Shown here one piece after another: positions 33,409 to 43,559 of a stretch of 64,000 nucleotides of DNA. This stretch comes from Xiphydria camelus. Lineage: Eukaryota; Arthropoda; Insecta; Hymenoptera; Xiphydriidae. Every line of letters begins with the position of its first letter. Position 1 is the first letter of the stretch. The position numbers and the translations under genes were made by a program. The notes beneath the pieces are model-generated. The model worked only from the letters and a program-made list of their open reading frames with translations, made no database searches and was not told the DNA's origin. The stretch is taken from positions 32,145,082 to 32,209,081 of the forward strand of contig OY783193.1 of NCBI GenBank assembly GCA_963678675.1. Direction: 5' to 3'.

Positions 33409-34732
33409 CCCTAGAACTATAAACCCATTTTTTTAACTGTAAACTACAAAAAAACCGGGGTAAATATTTACCCCACGGATTTTTTGTTCGTAAAATCGTT
33501 CTGAAAGCAGTAATCTGACTTATAAATACGTGAATTTTTTCGTTTTTTCATGCCAAAGAGAATGGTGAAGAGCAAATTCGATTTTATCAAGGTTTAGTTG
33601 GTGAAAAATCGATTTAAATAGCTAAAAGTGCTGAAAACCGGTCAAACCGTCATTTAACAAACAAATATTTATAACTATTTTTCTAAACAACCGATTCTCA
33701 AATTTCAAATGGGATTTTAAAGAGTACACATATGGCTTTGAGAAAAAAAATACCATCATGATATTTTGCCAAAAAAGTCTGTTTATTTGGGACTCTGAAT
33801 ATTAAAAAAAATGGGAAATCTGATATATGGAAAAGTCAAATAAAAATCCATGAAATATTGGTTTTCAACAATATATTTCGGTTTTTGCCATGGAAAATGT
33901 AAACAAAAAAGAAATTGATACATATAAAAAATATTCAAAAGTAAAGTTAATATTCAAAGGCGCCACAATCGCTGCAGTAGAGTACTCTGTGATTCTCGCA
34001 GGTCGGTCACTTGCACTTTGTGCAATATATTCGCGTTTTGCGATCCTCCGATCGGGGACACAAGCCGCATCGGGCCGGCTTTTTCGGTGACTCATTAGCT
34101 GGCTGAAATTTTTCATGAAGAAGAATCAAGATATTGTTTCTTATATCCCGGCGAAGAGAAGGTACTTTTAGCCTTGTCCTCAGATGTGGCTCCAAAAGCG
34201 AGTTAACCAAGCTTTTTATACATTGTCTTCGGTTTATACTGACAAGATCAGCGTTAAAGTTGTGAAGGATTAAGGCGTTGATTCCTCCTTGGTCAAGCAT
34301 GGCCATCCATATCCTCATCGGCCATCGGAGAGTTTTACGGTGCGTGAAGTACTCGTGACACATTTATCGCGTTAACACTAATTACTAAGGATCGATAATC
34401 AGAATTCCGACCATCGTTTGTCGGAACAGTTATAATATGTGAATTAAATTTATTATAGCAGGAAAGAGAAAAATAACTTACCCCTACACAAAACATTAAC
34501 GGGAACTACAAAGCGGGGTAGATATCAACCCCAAACGCGAGCTTCACGTCTTTACTCCGTCGCAGTAGACAAGAAACTGAAGGGTCTCGCAACCTCGCCC
34601 TATTGCTAGAACCTTGAACTAAATTATGGTATAGGTCTACAGTCGATGATGTCACTGACTACCTCAGAAATGTAGTTCAAAGTTTGCCTGGGGTACATAT
34701 CTACCCCGGTTGTGTGCGTGATAGTTCTAGGG
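33409..34732. mobile_element. piggyBac-type element, about 1.3 kb, with transposase remnant
   Basis: TTAA (33405-33408) then CCCTAGAACTATAAACC, and GTGATAGTTCTAGGG then TTAA (34733-34736). CCCTAG ends with TTAA are the piggyBac signature. The interior keeps only the 3' part of the transposase gene on the minus strand. Confidence 0.85.
33935..34363 (-). pseudogene. piggyBac transposase C-terminal remnant
   Basis: The frame reads LRWPMRIWMAMLDQGGINAL (the helix after the catalytic core), then SLVNSLLEPHLRTRL and SLRRDIRNN, then the start of the cysteine-rich C-terminal domain CGLCPRSEDRKTRIYCTKC. A stop follows directly. The rest of the zinc-binding domain (CENHRVLYCSDC) continues in the same direction after it. 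The catalytic domain with its aspartates is missing. The cysteine domain is the part that binds the element ends in piggyBac. Confidence 0.85.
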
Positions 34733-34774
34733 TTAAATAATCGGATCATACTTTAGTGTATATTAAATGTGATT

Positions 34775-34925
34775 ATACCGTATGTCTGACGGCAAGCGCA
34801 ACAAAACTTCGGCAGTTTTTACCGACGGTGGTCGAAAATTACATTGGATATAGGTAATGCAAGATTCGACCACCGTCGGTAAAAACTGCCGAAGTTTTGT
34901 TGCGCTTGCCGTTAGACATACGGTA
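34775..34925. mobile_element. Palindromic MITE, 151 bp, TACCGTATGTC ends but different core
   Basis: Ends TACCGTATGTCTGACGGCAA and its complement; arms of about 62 bp include AAAACTTCGGCAGTTTTTAC and CGACGGTGGTCGAA. The first 11 bases are the same as in the 344-bp MITEs, the rest is unrelated. Confidence 0.9.
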
Positions 34926-35026
34926 TTATACCCAGAAAAAAGAAAATATCAAGAACATTACAATTATTCATTTTATTACACAACTTACAGATTATACATT
35001 ATTTATGATACTATGAAGAACTGCCA

Positions 35027-35370
35027 TACCGTATGTCCCACTCTGTACGGGTCAGTTTGAATTTACCTTCGGGGAAGCTTGGTCGGTACTTGAGTGATTT
35101 AATACCGGTATAAGTCGAGTCGGTAGTTAGAGTTGGTGTCAATTCGCGAGATCGAAGCGTCTAACCTCGAAATTATGGATTTAAATGGAATGGAAATTAC
35201 TCACCATTATTCACAAATTCATAATTTCGAGGTTAGACGCTTCGATCTCCAGAATTGACACCAACTCTAACTACCGACTCGACTTCTACCGGTATTAAAT
35301 CACTCAAGTACCGACCAAGCCTCCCCGAAGGTAACTTCAAACTGGCCCGTACAGAGTGGGACATACGGTA
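35027..35370. mobile_element. Palindromic MITE, TACCGTATGTC family, copy 2
   Basis: 344 bp, the same length as copy 1 but largely with the central segment inverted relative to it (AAATGGAATGGAAATTACTC in the middle). Few substitutions separate the copies. Confidence 0.9.
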
Positions 35371-35969
35371 TAAGCAGCATATCTTCAGTTTATTTTATAG
35401 ACATTTCAATTCATCGCCGTTTTTTCTACAATAATTCGTTAATGCATTTATATCTTACATCTTTAAAAATATCGTATTTAGTTGGTTGCTTCATATGGAA
35501 ACATAACTGATTTCTGTGACTGTTAATACATAGCTCTTTGTTAGTTAGCTGCGTACTCAAGGTGTTCTTCGTTTAGGAGTAGTTTATTATAATAATCGCG
35601 GGTACGAATTGCGTTAGAGTATAAAAATATAGGGTATTTTTTTTACATTTCTAAGCTTTACGTTTACTAAGCTTTAAGAACAATATGCATTGGTTTAACT
35701 GTATCCATAGGAATTATATTCATGTCTGATCCAAGTCTTGATAAATGTTTGCTATGATAGCAATATATAATATATATATATATATATGTAGGTAGTCATT
35801 GTGTCACGATTAGCTAGGTGGTCAAATTATCTTTATAATAAGCCACTAAGCTTCCAACGGGATGAAATGAGCGTTACGAAATAGCTCCGTTGCTGTATCG
35901 CTTATGTAGTGAAATAATAATCTTCAGATATTACTTGCACCTATACAATGTAGATCGTTGGCAATATTT
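35371..35969. other. Unassigned AT-rich sequence
   Basis: Holds a (TA)n run at about 35767-35786. Nothing else recognised. Confidence 0.4.
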
Positions 35970-36217
35970 GTAGCATAGAAGTAAAATCCGGGCTAAGTGC
36001 CAAAAAGCAAGTTTTGAGATACGCAGTTCTGAAAGCAAGCAAGCAAGCAAGCTTTGCAGCAAGCAACATTCTTGTGGCAATTATTTGAACTAGATTTTGA
36101 AGGATCTAGACATAGCCCATTTTACAGCGTATTGGGGTTGTCACATAGTCCACTTTTTAGCACTTAACTCAATTTTTCATATTCTGGCACTTAGCCCGGA
36201 TTTTACTTCCATGCTAC
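35970..36217. mobile_element. MITE M4, copy 1, 4-bp target duplication ATTT
   Basis: Inverted ends of about 33 bp: GTAGCATAGAAGTAAAATCC and GGATTTTACTTCCATGCTAC. ATTT is present at 35966-35969 and 36218-36221. The interior has an (AAGC)n run. Copy 2 is at 41149-41398. Confidence 0.9.
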
Positions 36218-36965
36218 ATTTGATTGAAGTTACTTAGAAATGCGTAATTGTACAATTGTGTCATTTGAACTTCACTGAAAAAACAAAGTGGCTCTGATTA
36301 CCACTTTTCTAACTTCTGAAGCAGTAATGTATTCTCAAGTGACTACAATGTCATCGTCAGGTTGCAACAGCTAGAAAACTCCCTGAATAGTAGCACGTTA
36401 TTGCTCCTGTAGCGATACGTATTACTCACGTGGAGATGCTTAATGATGCAGTAGCAAAATATTCTTAGGTATACTTTGGTTTGCTATAGAATCAGTATTT
36501 TTTTTCAGTGTAAGGTTGAACTTCGATAAACTTTTTACTCTCCTGCACTCTCCTGAAGCCAACTCTAACTATACATTACTAGAGCACCATCCCAACCACT
36601 ACCGAAGTCAAATGTCAGGGATGTTCAAAAATTGGCGATTCTCGTCTGACATACTGTATACGGTATAGGGCATCCTGAGCCAACTCGATTAATGATGAAC
36701 CATGAAAAAATTAGAAAATTTGTTATTGAGCTTTCTTAGGCCCAGTTTCACAACTCAGGTTAAATTGTAATCCTTGGATGATTATTATAATACCAGCTTT
36801 GCTATTGGCTACTCCATAGCAACTAACTAGAGATTATAGTTAAACCTGAGTTGTGGAATTTAGAGGGAAAAAAATTTAATCTGTCACTAGAGTATGTTCA
36901 TGGAGGCGAGTGGTACCGTCTTACTGATTGTGAGCGCGTATGAACCACTTGCCGTATAAATTGTC
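36218..36965. other. Unassigned AT-rich sequence
   Basis: No gene. A pair of inverted phrases (CACAACTCAGGTTAAATTGT and TAAACCTGAGTTGTGGAA, about 36749-36858) marks a possible small element of about 110 bp. Confidence 0.35.
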
Positions 36966-37238
36966 TACCGTATGTCCTACTCTGTACTGGCCAGTTTGAA
37001 AGTTACCTTCGGATAGGCTTGGTCGGTAATCGAGACATTTTATACCGTAATTATAATTATTTTCGTAATTTCTATTATTCACAAATTCACAATTTCGAGG
37101 TTGGACGCTTCGATCTCCCAAATTGACACCAACTCTAACTGCCGACTTGACTTCTACCGTATTAAATGACTCGAGTACCGACCAAGCCTATCCGAAGGTA
37201 ACTTTTAAACTGGCCAGTACAGAGTGGGACATACGGTA
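36966..37238. mobile_element. Palindromic MITE, TACCGTATGTC family, copy 3 (deleted)
   Basis: 273 bp with the same ends (TACCGTATGTCCTACTCTGT and ACAGAGTGGGACATACGGTA). It lacks part of the left arm, where an ATAATTATAATTATTTTCGT stretch sits. Confidence 0.85.
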
Positions 37239-37401
37239 TGATAAGATACAGAAGTGCAATAACATATCATTATTTTAGTTATGTACGTGCGCACAGTTCG
37301 AAATTCATTGTCGTTAAACTGTTGTAAGTGAATTATTTTTAAAACGCGGAATCGGAGTTTTTCCTTTCGATTATTGTAAATTTGAATAATCGAAAATATT
37401 A

Positions 37402-37860
37402 CATAGGCCTGCGTTTCAATACCTTATAAAATGTGAATTGAATTTTTCAACTGATGTTGGGCATTTAAGTGATGCTGATTTAAAATCCGGTTTTAGTTTT
37501 TTTTTCTATCACATAAGGTTTTTGAACAAAATAGTACCACAATGGTACATCGTGTTCGAAGCATTGTTATAAAGCGAGTGTATCAAACCGGGGAATTCCC
37601 GACTTGTCCGGTTACTTCTGGTAAATCCCCAATAGATGTGAAATTTAAAATTAAATTTTAAGGCGTGTCTCATAGTTTCCGAACAAAAAGAAGGAATTTA
37701 ATTTAATTTGCTTGGAATATTTAAAGATAATACCTAAATATTAGTTTGCAACAAAACGTTACGTGATAGAAGCAAAATTGGGTTAGTTTAGTTCATTATA
37801 AGTCCTAATTAGGTGAACAAAATTAAAATAGCTTGATCACAATTTTTTCGCAGGTCTGTG
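37402..37860 (-). mobile_element. TIR element M3, copy 2 (reverse orientation)
   Basis: Reverse complement of 32752-33209 with scattered substitutions. It ends CGCAGGTCTGTG directly before the coding stretch at 37865. Confidence 0.7.
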
Positions 37861-37864
37861 TTAT

Positions 37865-38091
37865 TTGACCGATACCTTTCTATTCCAAATGAAAATAAGA
37901 TTAAGAACCGGGTTTATCCCGGTAACTTATAACATCGACTTTAGCCAAAAAACTCTAGAATGTGGGAAACTCTTATGTCATATCAAAAGGATAGAAGAAA
38001 TTCAAGAAAGTGGTACAAGTAGAGTACAAGCCGAAGTCATCGGCCAAACGTCAGTAACTTCGAAAGAGTGTACTGTAACATTGAAGATAAA
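37865..38091 (+). pseudogene. Coding stretch of a SWIM-type protein, cut by Copia
   Basis: The frame includes LRTGFIPVTYNIDF, then HIKRIEEIQE and RVQAEVIGQTSVTSKECTVT. The segment (K/Q)AEVIGQTxxxxxxYxVTLKI resembles the part that precedes the CxC...CxH of SWIM zinc fingers in insect YqaJ-like proteins. The Copia element enters after about 74 codons. Beyond its 3' LTR (41008-41037) the frame can be carried on to WSYTA and a stop. The SWIM cysteines themselves are not seen. A paralogous stretch lies at 58027. It may be host-derived or from another TE. Confidence 0.4.
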
Positions 38092-38504
38092 TATTGGAAA
38101 GTGGTACTGTAGCAAATTATGGACATTTCCACGGAAACTCCATTCTTCTGTTTATCAACAAGTCTTATCAATTCAGAAGTGACGTTCAACTCTTTCTTAA
38201 CCCTAGACAGCTAACCTTCCTTTATATAATAAGTTAACCATTCGTCGATGAAACAAACATTGAAGTTTAAATATTTTAATTGAACACAACCATCTGAACA
38301 CAACCGCCTCGCGCACGAGTCCATAAACGACTGAGTTGACATGCGACGGTAACGCGCTCGTAGCAAGCATTAGAAGCTAAATGTGTATTCCCCGTGTTCG
38401 TCGCAACGATGAACGTTTGCTATCTAGGGTTAAATATACGCTTACATTAAATTGATTTTATGCGTTGCCCACCTTTTACTCTAACGACCTCGTTTATTCT
38501 AACA
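38092..38504 (+). repeat. Copia 5' LTR interrupted by a TTAA MITE
   Basis: Starts TATTGGAAAGTGGTACTG and ends TTTATTCTAACA. Without the 233-bp insert it is about 180 bp, the same as the 3' LTR. Confidence 0.9.
38201..38429. mobile_element. piggyBac-type MITE inside the Copia LTR
   Basis: TTAA (38197-38200) then CCCTAGACAGCTAACC, and GTTTGCTATCTAGGG then TTAA (38430-38433). The 3' LTR has CTCTTAAATAAACG at the same place, so the empty site with a single TTAA is visible in the same element. Confidence 0.95.
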
Positions 38505-38631
38505 GGTTATGGGCCTAGGTACGAGTTTGGTTAAATAGGAGAGAGGTAGAAATACGTGGAATTTCAAAGACTAGTGATAACGTGTGTGTGTGATTCTGTG
38601 ATTTACGTCGCGAACTGAAAAGAAACCGAAG

Positions 38632-39379
38632 ATGGAGGGGAATGGAAGCACAGTTCGAATTGTAACACTCAACAGGAATAACTATGACACATGGAAGATT
38701 CAAGCTGAAGCACTAATGATAAAAAACAAGGCATGGAAATACGTCAGCGGTGAAACTCCAAAACTCGAAGGACAAGTAGGAGATGCAATGGCAAAAATCT
38801 TGGAAGAAGCGGACAAGATGGCAAGGTCGGATATCATTTTAGCTATTAATCCATCTGAGCTTAAACGAATCAAAGGCTGCGTCACATCAAGGCAAGTTTG
38901 GCTGAAGTTAGAAGAAATTCATCAGTCCTAAGGTCCTGCAAAGATGGCCACACTGCTCAAACAACTCGTTCATCAACGAATTCAGGGAGGAGGTAACGTA
39001 CATACATGAGCATCTGAGAAAGTATTTCGATGCCGTTGACAGGTTAAGAGATATAGACGTCGACATTAACAAATCTATGTTGACAATATTGATCTTGTAC
39101 AGCCTACCGAAGAGTTTTGAAAATTTTAGATGCGCAATAGAAACACGTGATATATTGCCAGGTCCAGATGTTTTGCGTACAAAAATCATAGATGAAAATG
39201 ACGCTCATAGAGAGCAGCGTAACGAAATGCCGAATGCTATGATTGCCAGAAAGAACTTCAAGTACTTCGGACCGAAGAAACAAACAGGGAATCGACAAAA
39301 TCCTGGAAAACAAGAAGACAATCGAAGCAATCAGGAAAAAAAAGGTGTGAGTGCCGTTGTACTCACGGAGGATGTGTAA
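38632..39379 (+). pseudogene. Copia gag (capsid region), frameshifted
   Basis: The first frame, 99 codons from the ATG at 38632, has LNRNNYDTWKIQAEALMI, the usual N-terminus of Copia Gag. It stops at 38931 after VWLKLEEIHQS. The match resumes in other frames with HEHLRKYFDAVDRL, NKSMLTILILYSLPKSFENF and RDILPGPDVLRTKI, and ends near 39379. At least two frame changes occur, near 38935 and 39000. Gag packages the element RNA. The zinc knuckle that should follow is displaced to 40248 by a Helitron insertion. Confidence 0.9.
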
Positions 39380-39501
39380 ACATCTTACAATTATCTGCGG
39401 TCCGAGTTTAATTGGGGAATATGACGTCGTAGTTCAACATAAAGAAGTTAAATTTTTTCTATAATAAAATATTTATTATTATTATATTAGATTTATAACT
39501 T

Positions 39502-40128
39502 ACTAGCAGCCCGTCCCGACTTCGCACGGGTAGATTGTGGATTGATTTTGTCCGTCCACCATTGTTTAAATATATTTTTAATACAAAACTTTTAGTAATT
39601 TTCCCGGGCTACGCAATGGTCATATTGGATTTGACCTTGCCCATGACCTTTAAGGTTATATCAAGGTCAAATTAATTTTTTTTCACGTTCAAATGTGTCC
39701 TTGACCATTTTTTTCATGTTACCTTTATTGTCAGCGGAGGTCAAATTTAGGTCAAGTATAGTTCGACTTTTTGAACACCCTGTATAAGATTTACTAACTC
39801 AGAAACCTTCGCGGGCATGCGTCCAACCATTTCCCAACTTTTCATCGCAATCGGATGAACGGTTTAGGAAGGCATAATAATCATCAGTACCGGTACTTTT
39901 TGAACACCTTTTATAAGATTTACTAACTCAGAAACCTTCGCGGGCATGCGTCCAACCATTCCCCAAAGTTTCATCGCAATCGGATGAACGGTTTAGGAAG
40001 GCATTTGATATTACCTTAAAGGTCACGGTCAAGGTCAAATCCAATACGACCACTGGGTAGCCAAGGGAAAATCCTTAAAGTTTTGTATTAAACATTTTTC
40101 TCTAAAATGTTTTCCCGTTGAGATAATC
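39502..40128 (-). mobile_element. Helitron, truncated copy 2, inside Copia
   Basis: Starts ACTAGCAGCCCGTCCCGACT, the same hairpin and CTAG end as at 1331. It carries the AAGGTCA-rich and GAACACCCTGTATAAGATTT modules in the same order, without helicase sequence. Homology stops at GTTGAGATAATC, before the TATATA 5' end. Confidence 0.85.
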
Positions 40129-40247
40129 CAGCTTGCGCGAATAGTATACGCAGTAGCGCCACTCACACACTGACGCAGTCACATCTACATGGCTTACGTC
40201 TGACGCTCAATTTCCCAGGAAGGTCCTACCGCAGAGCCATAGCATAG

Positions 40248-40798
40248 ATGTTTACACATCAAAAATTCAAGTTTAAATGTCACCGATGCAGTAGAGTCGG
40301 ACACAAAGCTGCAGATAGCTACGCTAAAATTCCCACTAATTCGCAGACTGGAAACAAAGCAGAAACAGCTCAACAAGCAGAATCTTATCATCCTTCCGTG
40401 GAAATCACGAATGAGCCATCAGTCCTTTCGGTTAAAAACACTGAAAATGTGGTATGATGCTTGGACTGTGGATGTACTGCACACATTTGCAGGGATAAAC
40501 AGAAGTTCAAAGATTCCATAATGGGATAGGGTCCAATAAGCTGAGCAACGTCGTGATATTTAATGATAACCAAGGAGCTCGAAAACTTTCTGAAAATTCT
40601 GTCTTCCATTCAAAAAGAAAACACATTGATGTTCGACACCACTTCATTCGAGAAGTGTTAAAATGCGGGAAGATATCCATCGATTATATATGCGGACTGA
40701 GGACATTCCAGCCGATGCCCTTACTAAAAAGAGTCACCAGGCAGAAATTTGCAAAGTACGGAAAGTCGTTTAGGATGGACGTAATCAATGGAGATTGA
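40248..40798 (+). pseudogene. Copia gag zinc knuckle, protease start and RNase H end
   Basis: KCHRCSRVGHKAADSYAK is a CCHC knuckle with the last Cys changed to Ser. After a TGA at 40456 comes CLDCGCTAH, the protease active site (usual CLDSGCTSH) with its Asp kept and the next Ser changed to Cys. Within 60 bases the match jumps to the RNase H C-terminus: FNDNQGARKLSENS, KRKHIDVRHHFIREVL and IPADALTKK. So several kilobases with integrase, reverse transcriptase and most of RNase H are deleted. Confidence 0.85.
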
Positions 40799-40825
40799 GG
40801 AAAATGTCCACATTTTGAGGGGAAG

Positions 40826-41007
40826 TATTGGAAAGTGTTATTCTAGCAATCTGTGGATATTCCCATGGAAACTCCATTCTTCTGTTTATGAACAAATATT
40901 GTCTTGTCAATTCAGAAGTGACGTTCAACACTCTCTTAAATAAACGCTTACATTACATTGATTATGCATTGCCCACCTCTTACTCCACGACCTCGTTTAT
41001 TCTAACA
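40826..41007 (+). repeat. Copia 3' LTR, 182 bp
   Basis: Starts TATTGGAAAGTGTTATTC after the purine tract and ends TTTATTCTAACA. It differs from the 5' LTR at several positions besides the MITE, so the insertion is not recent. Confidence 0.9.
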
Positions 41008-41148
41008 GTAAATATAAACTGGTCATATACAGCATGAATAACTACTGACAGTTCTGTCAACATTTATACGATTCAAAATTTATTGCAGGTTGACGAAAAT
41101 CGGTATGCAATTTCCATTTCGGACAGAAAGGTTATCTGGCAAATAATT

Positions 41149-41398
41149 GTAGCATGGAAGTAAAATCCGGGCTAAGTGCCAAAAAGCAAGTTTTGAGATA
41201 TGCAGTTCTGAAAGCAAGCAAGCAAGCAAGCTTTGTAGCAAGCAAGATTCTTGTGGCAATTATTTGAACTAGATTTTGAAGGATCTAGACATAGCCCATT
41301 TTTTACAGCGTATTGGGGTCGTCACGTAGTCCACTTTTTAGCACTTAACTCAATTTTTCATATTCTGGCACTTAGCCCGAATTTTACTTCCATGTTAC
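41149..41398. mobile_element. MITE M4, copy 2, 4-bp target duplication AATT
   Basis: Same ends as copy 1 (GTAGCATGGAAGTAAAATCC and its near complement). AATT is present at 41145-41148 and 41399-41402. Confidence 0.9.
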
Positions 41399-41469
41399 AA
41401 TTGTCGGTTATTATTCAGATCGACGTTGCCGCAGAGCTTGTTAGCGATTTTACTTTTTTACGGCACAAG

Positions 41470-42365
41470 TAGGGGAGACTGGCCTAAAATGACATACCAC
41501 TTTGATTTTTGAGTATATATATTTTTTATTTTTTGATAGTTTAACAAAACAAAATCAAATTCTTGTAGCAAATGTTAGTTGCTAACATGTTTGCACATCA
41601 AAGGGAACTTAAAAATAATTTTAGTTGTAGTTTAACTTATTTTAAAAAATAAGCCACTATGTCGTTTTACCCAAGTGGGTATGGGCAAAATGACATAGGC
41701 TCTTCAGTTAGGGTAAATTTCGCAGACATATCTCTTGGCTTTCGCACTACGTCCTGCACTCTCTGCATGAGCCCATTTTTTACGTCCTTGGCATTGCAAC
41801 CACAATCCCCGAGATTTTGACCTCAAAAATTCTTCATCGCAATAAATGCAATGTGGGTTATTTTCTTCATCACTGCTTGCAGGAAATGCTTCTTGAACTT
41901 TATCATCGCCATTATCTGTTCCAATATCCAAAAAATGTCCGACATACCTACCTATATTTTATTTTGCCCGAGAACGAAGTATGTCATTTTACCCATAAAC
42001 ACTTAAATAGTATCACGTGACCAAAACATCGAGACCGTTGTTTTGTTTTCTTTCTACTACATGGTCGGAGTTAGTTAGGTTATATGCTAAAAACCAAACC
42101 CCAATAAACCTATATATTGTGTGATCCGCGAGTACAGTAATCACCTTTTAATGTGAGTGCATTAAATATTTTGTACTTACGTTTTAAAAGAATCCCATTT
42201 TTGACAAAAACTGAGACAGCCTTGAACTCGCTGACAACATCAAATGGCGTCGGGACCACTCAGCTGTAAGTATGCTAGAAGGAGTAGTTATTGCACTACG
42301 CATAGATGTGGTACACCCTCTATGTCATTTTATCCTAGTATGCCATTTTAGGCCAGTCTCCCCTA
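41470..42365. mobile_element. pogo-like TIR element, about 900 bp
   Basis: TAGGGGAGACTGGCCTAAAA and TTTTAGGCCAGTCTCCCCTA are the ends (about 30 bp inverted), with TA as likely target. The interior retains a PHD-like remnant typical of pogo-like (DDE_1) transposases of insects. Confidence 0.75.
41704..41931 (-). pseudogene. Degenerate PHD-like C-terminus of a pogo-type transposase
   Basis: The minus-strand frame has NPHCIYCDEEF, RGLWLQCQG, KKWAHAESAG and YVCEIYPN. The order C-x2-C, W-x-x-C, W-x-H, AG, V-C is that of the zinc finger which ends many insect pogo-like transposases. Three of the expected cysteines are changed (CQG, AES, EIY positions). The DDE domain and the HTH are gone. Confidence 0.55.
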
Positions 42366-42479
42366 ACTGGTCGTTTTTCACTCTTTCTTGCATTAAAACA
42401 ACTGGAAAATTACAATTCACTTCAGTCCGACACTGACGGTAAATAGTTAGCAATATTTTTGGGCTTTTTAAAATCAAGA

Positions 42480-43545
42480 CAATTTTTAGTGTTTCAATTT
42501 TTTAAGGGACATCGCATAGTCCTTGGCATATTTTAAAAATGGTTTTAATGTATTACGGGGGATATCACTAATTTTTAAAATATCATTTACAACTTATGGA
42601 TTATCATTTTTATATCTTCTGACAATTCCACATACTCTGCATATATTGTCGGCATTTCACTCACTCTGCCATACTATCACTGTTATTTAATATCTCAAGA
42701 AGTCTACTCTAATTTCAAAACACCAATCAGTGCTATAATAACAGCCGTCGATATTTAAAATATACCGAATAGCATGACCTCATCTCCGTAAATTTGTAAC
42801 CGTGTAGATATATGTTTATTGTTTAAATAAATTATCGATTTGCACTGTTCAATAATACCATCGCGTCTGAAAATTCGATCTCCTAAGAATTATTTTAAAT
42901 TTTCGTCCCTTTTGTCGTCCCTTTCACCATTTCCAAAATATTTACAATTGTTCATTATTTAAGTAATTATCGGCTCGTACTTCATGATAATATTATAACG
43001 ATTAAAAACTCGACCTCTTTTAGGAAAACCTTAAATTTTCTCCGTTTCATCGTATCTCTCACTGTTCCCAAGATATTTGCATTCGTTCATTATTTTAATA
43101 AATTATCGATTTGTTCTCTTCGGTTGCATCATCACGACTGAAAAATTTTAACTCTGTTTACAGAAACCCTCAATTTTCTCCGTTTTTCATATTTCTCACT
43201 GTTTCCGAGATATTTGTAAAAGTTAGTTATTCAAAAAAATTATTAAACAATTTAACGACTCGCTGTAGGTGGTAATATCATGAGGACTGAAAGTTCGACC
43301 TCCTATATAACACCCGCGAGTTTTCTTCGTTATGCTGTTTCTCTCGTCGTTTCCGAGATATTTGCAACTGTTGATTGTTTAAATAATTATCGATTTGCTC
43401 TCTTCGGTAATATCATCATGGTTAAAAATTCGACCCCCTCAGGAAATTATCTAAATTTTTTCCATTTCATCGTACATCTTTCACCGTTTTCGAGATATCT
43501 GTATGAATTCATTGTCTAAATAAATCATTATCGATATACGCTGAA
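42480..43545. repeat. Minisatellite element, copy 1 (leader plus about six units)
   Basis: A non-tandem leader (42495-42785, with TACTCTGCATATATTGTCGG) is followed by units of about 125-135 bp. Each carries TTTCCGAGATATTTGCAATT, TTTAAATAATTATCG, a (T/C)TCGGTAATATCATC phrase, AAAATTCGACCTCCT and TTTTCTCCGTTTCATCGTAT. The same leader and units occur at 59010-60480. Confidence 0.85.
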
Positions 43546-43559
43546 CGAAAATTTTGCGG

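Larger units (their letters stand above)
38092..41007 (+). mobile_element. Copia-type LTR retrotransposon, nested and internally deleted
   Basis: 5' LTR 38092-38504 (with a MITE inside), primer site GGTTATGGGCCTAGG (tRNA-iMet half type, as in insect Copia elements) directly after it, gag from 38632, RNase H end at about 40545-40780, purine tract GAGGGGAAG at 40817-40825 and 3' LTR 40826-41007. Five-base flanks are ATAAA and GTAAA, a target duplication with one mismatch. Integrase and reverse transcriptase are missing. A truncated Helitron lies between the gag part and the zinc knuckle. The LTRs should start TGTTGG; both read TATTGG. Confidence 0.9.

Noticed and set aside
36036..36056. (AAGC)n run considered as regular spaced repeat
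   Set aside because: Simple microsatellite inside a MITE; no spacer-repeat pattern, so not a CRISPR-like array.
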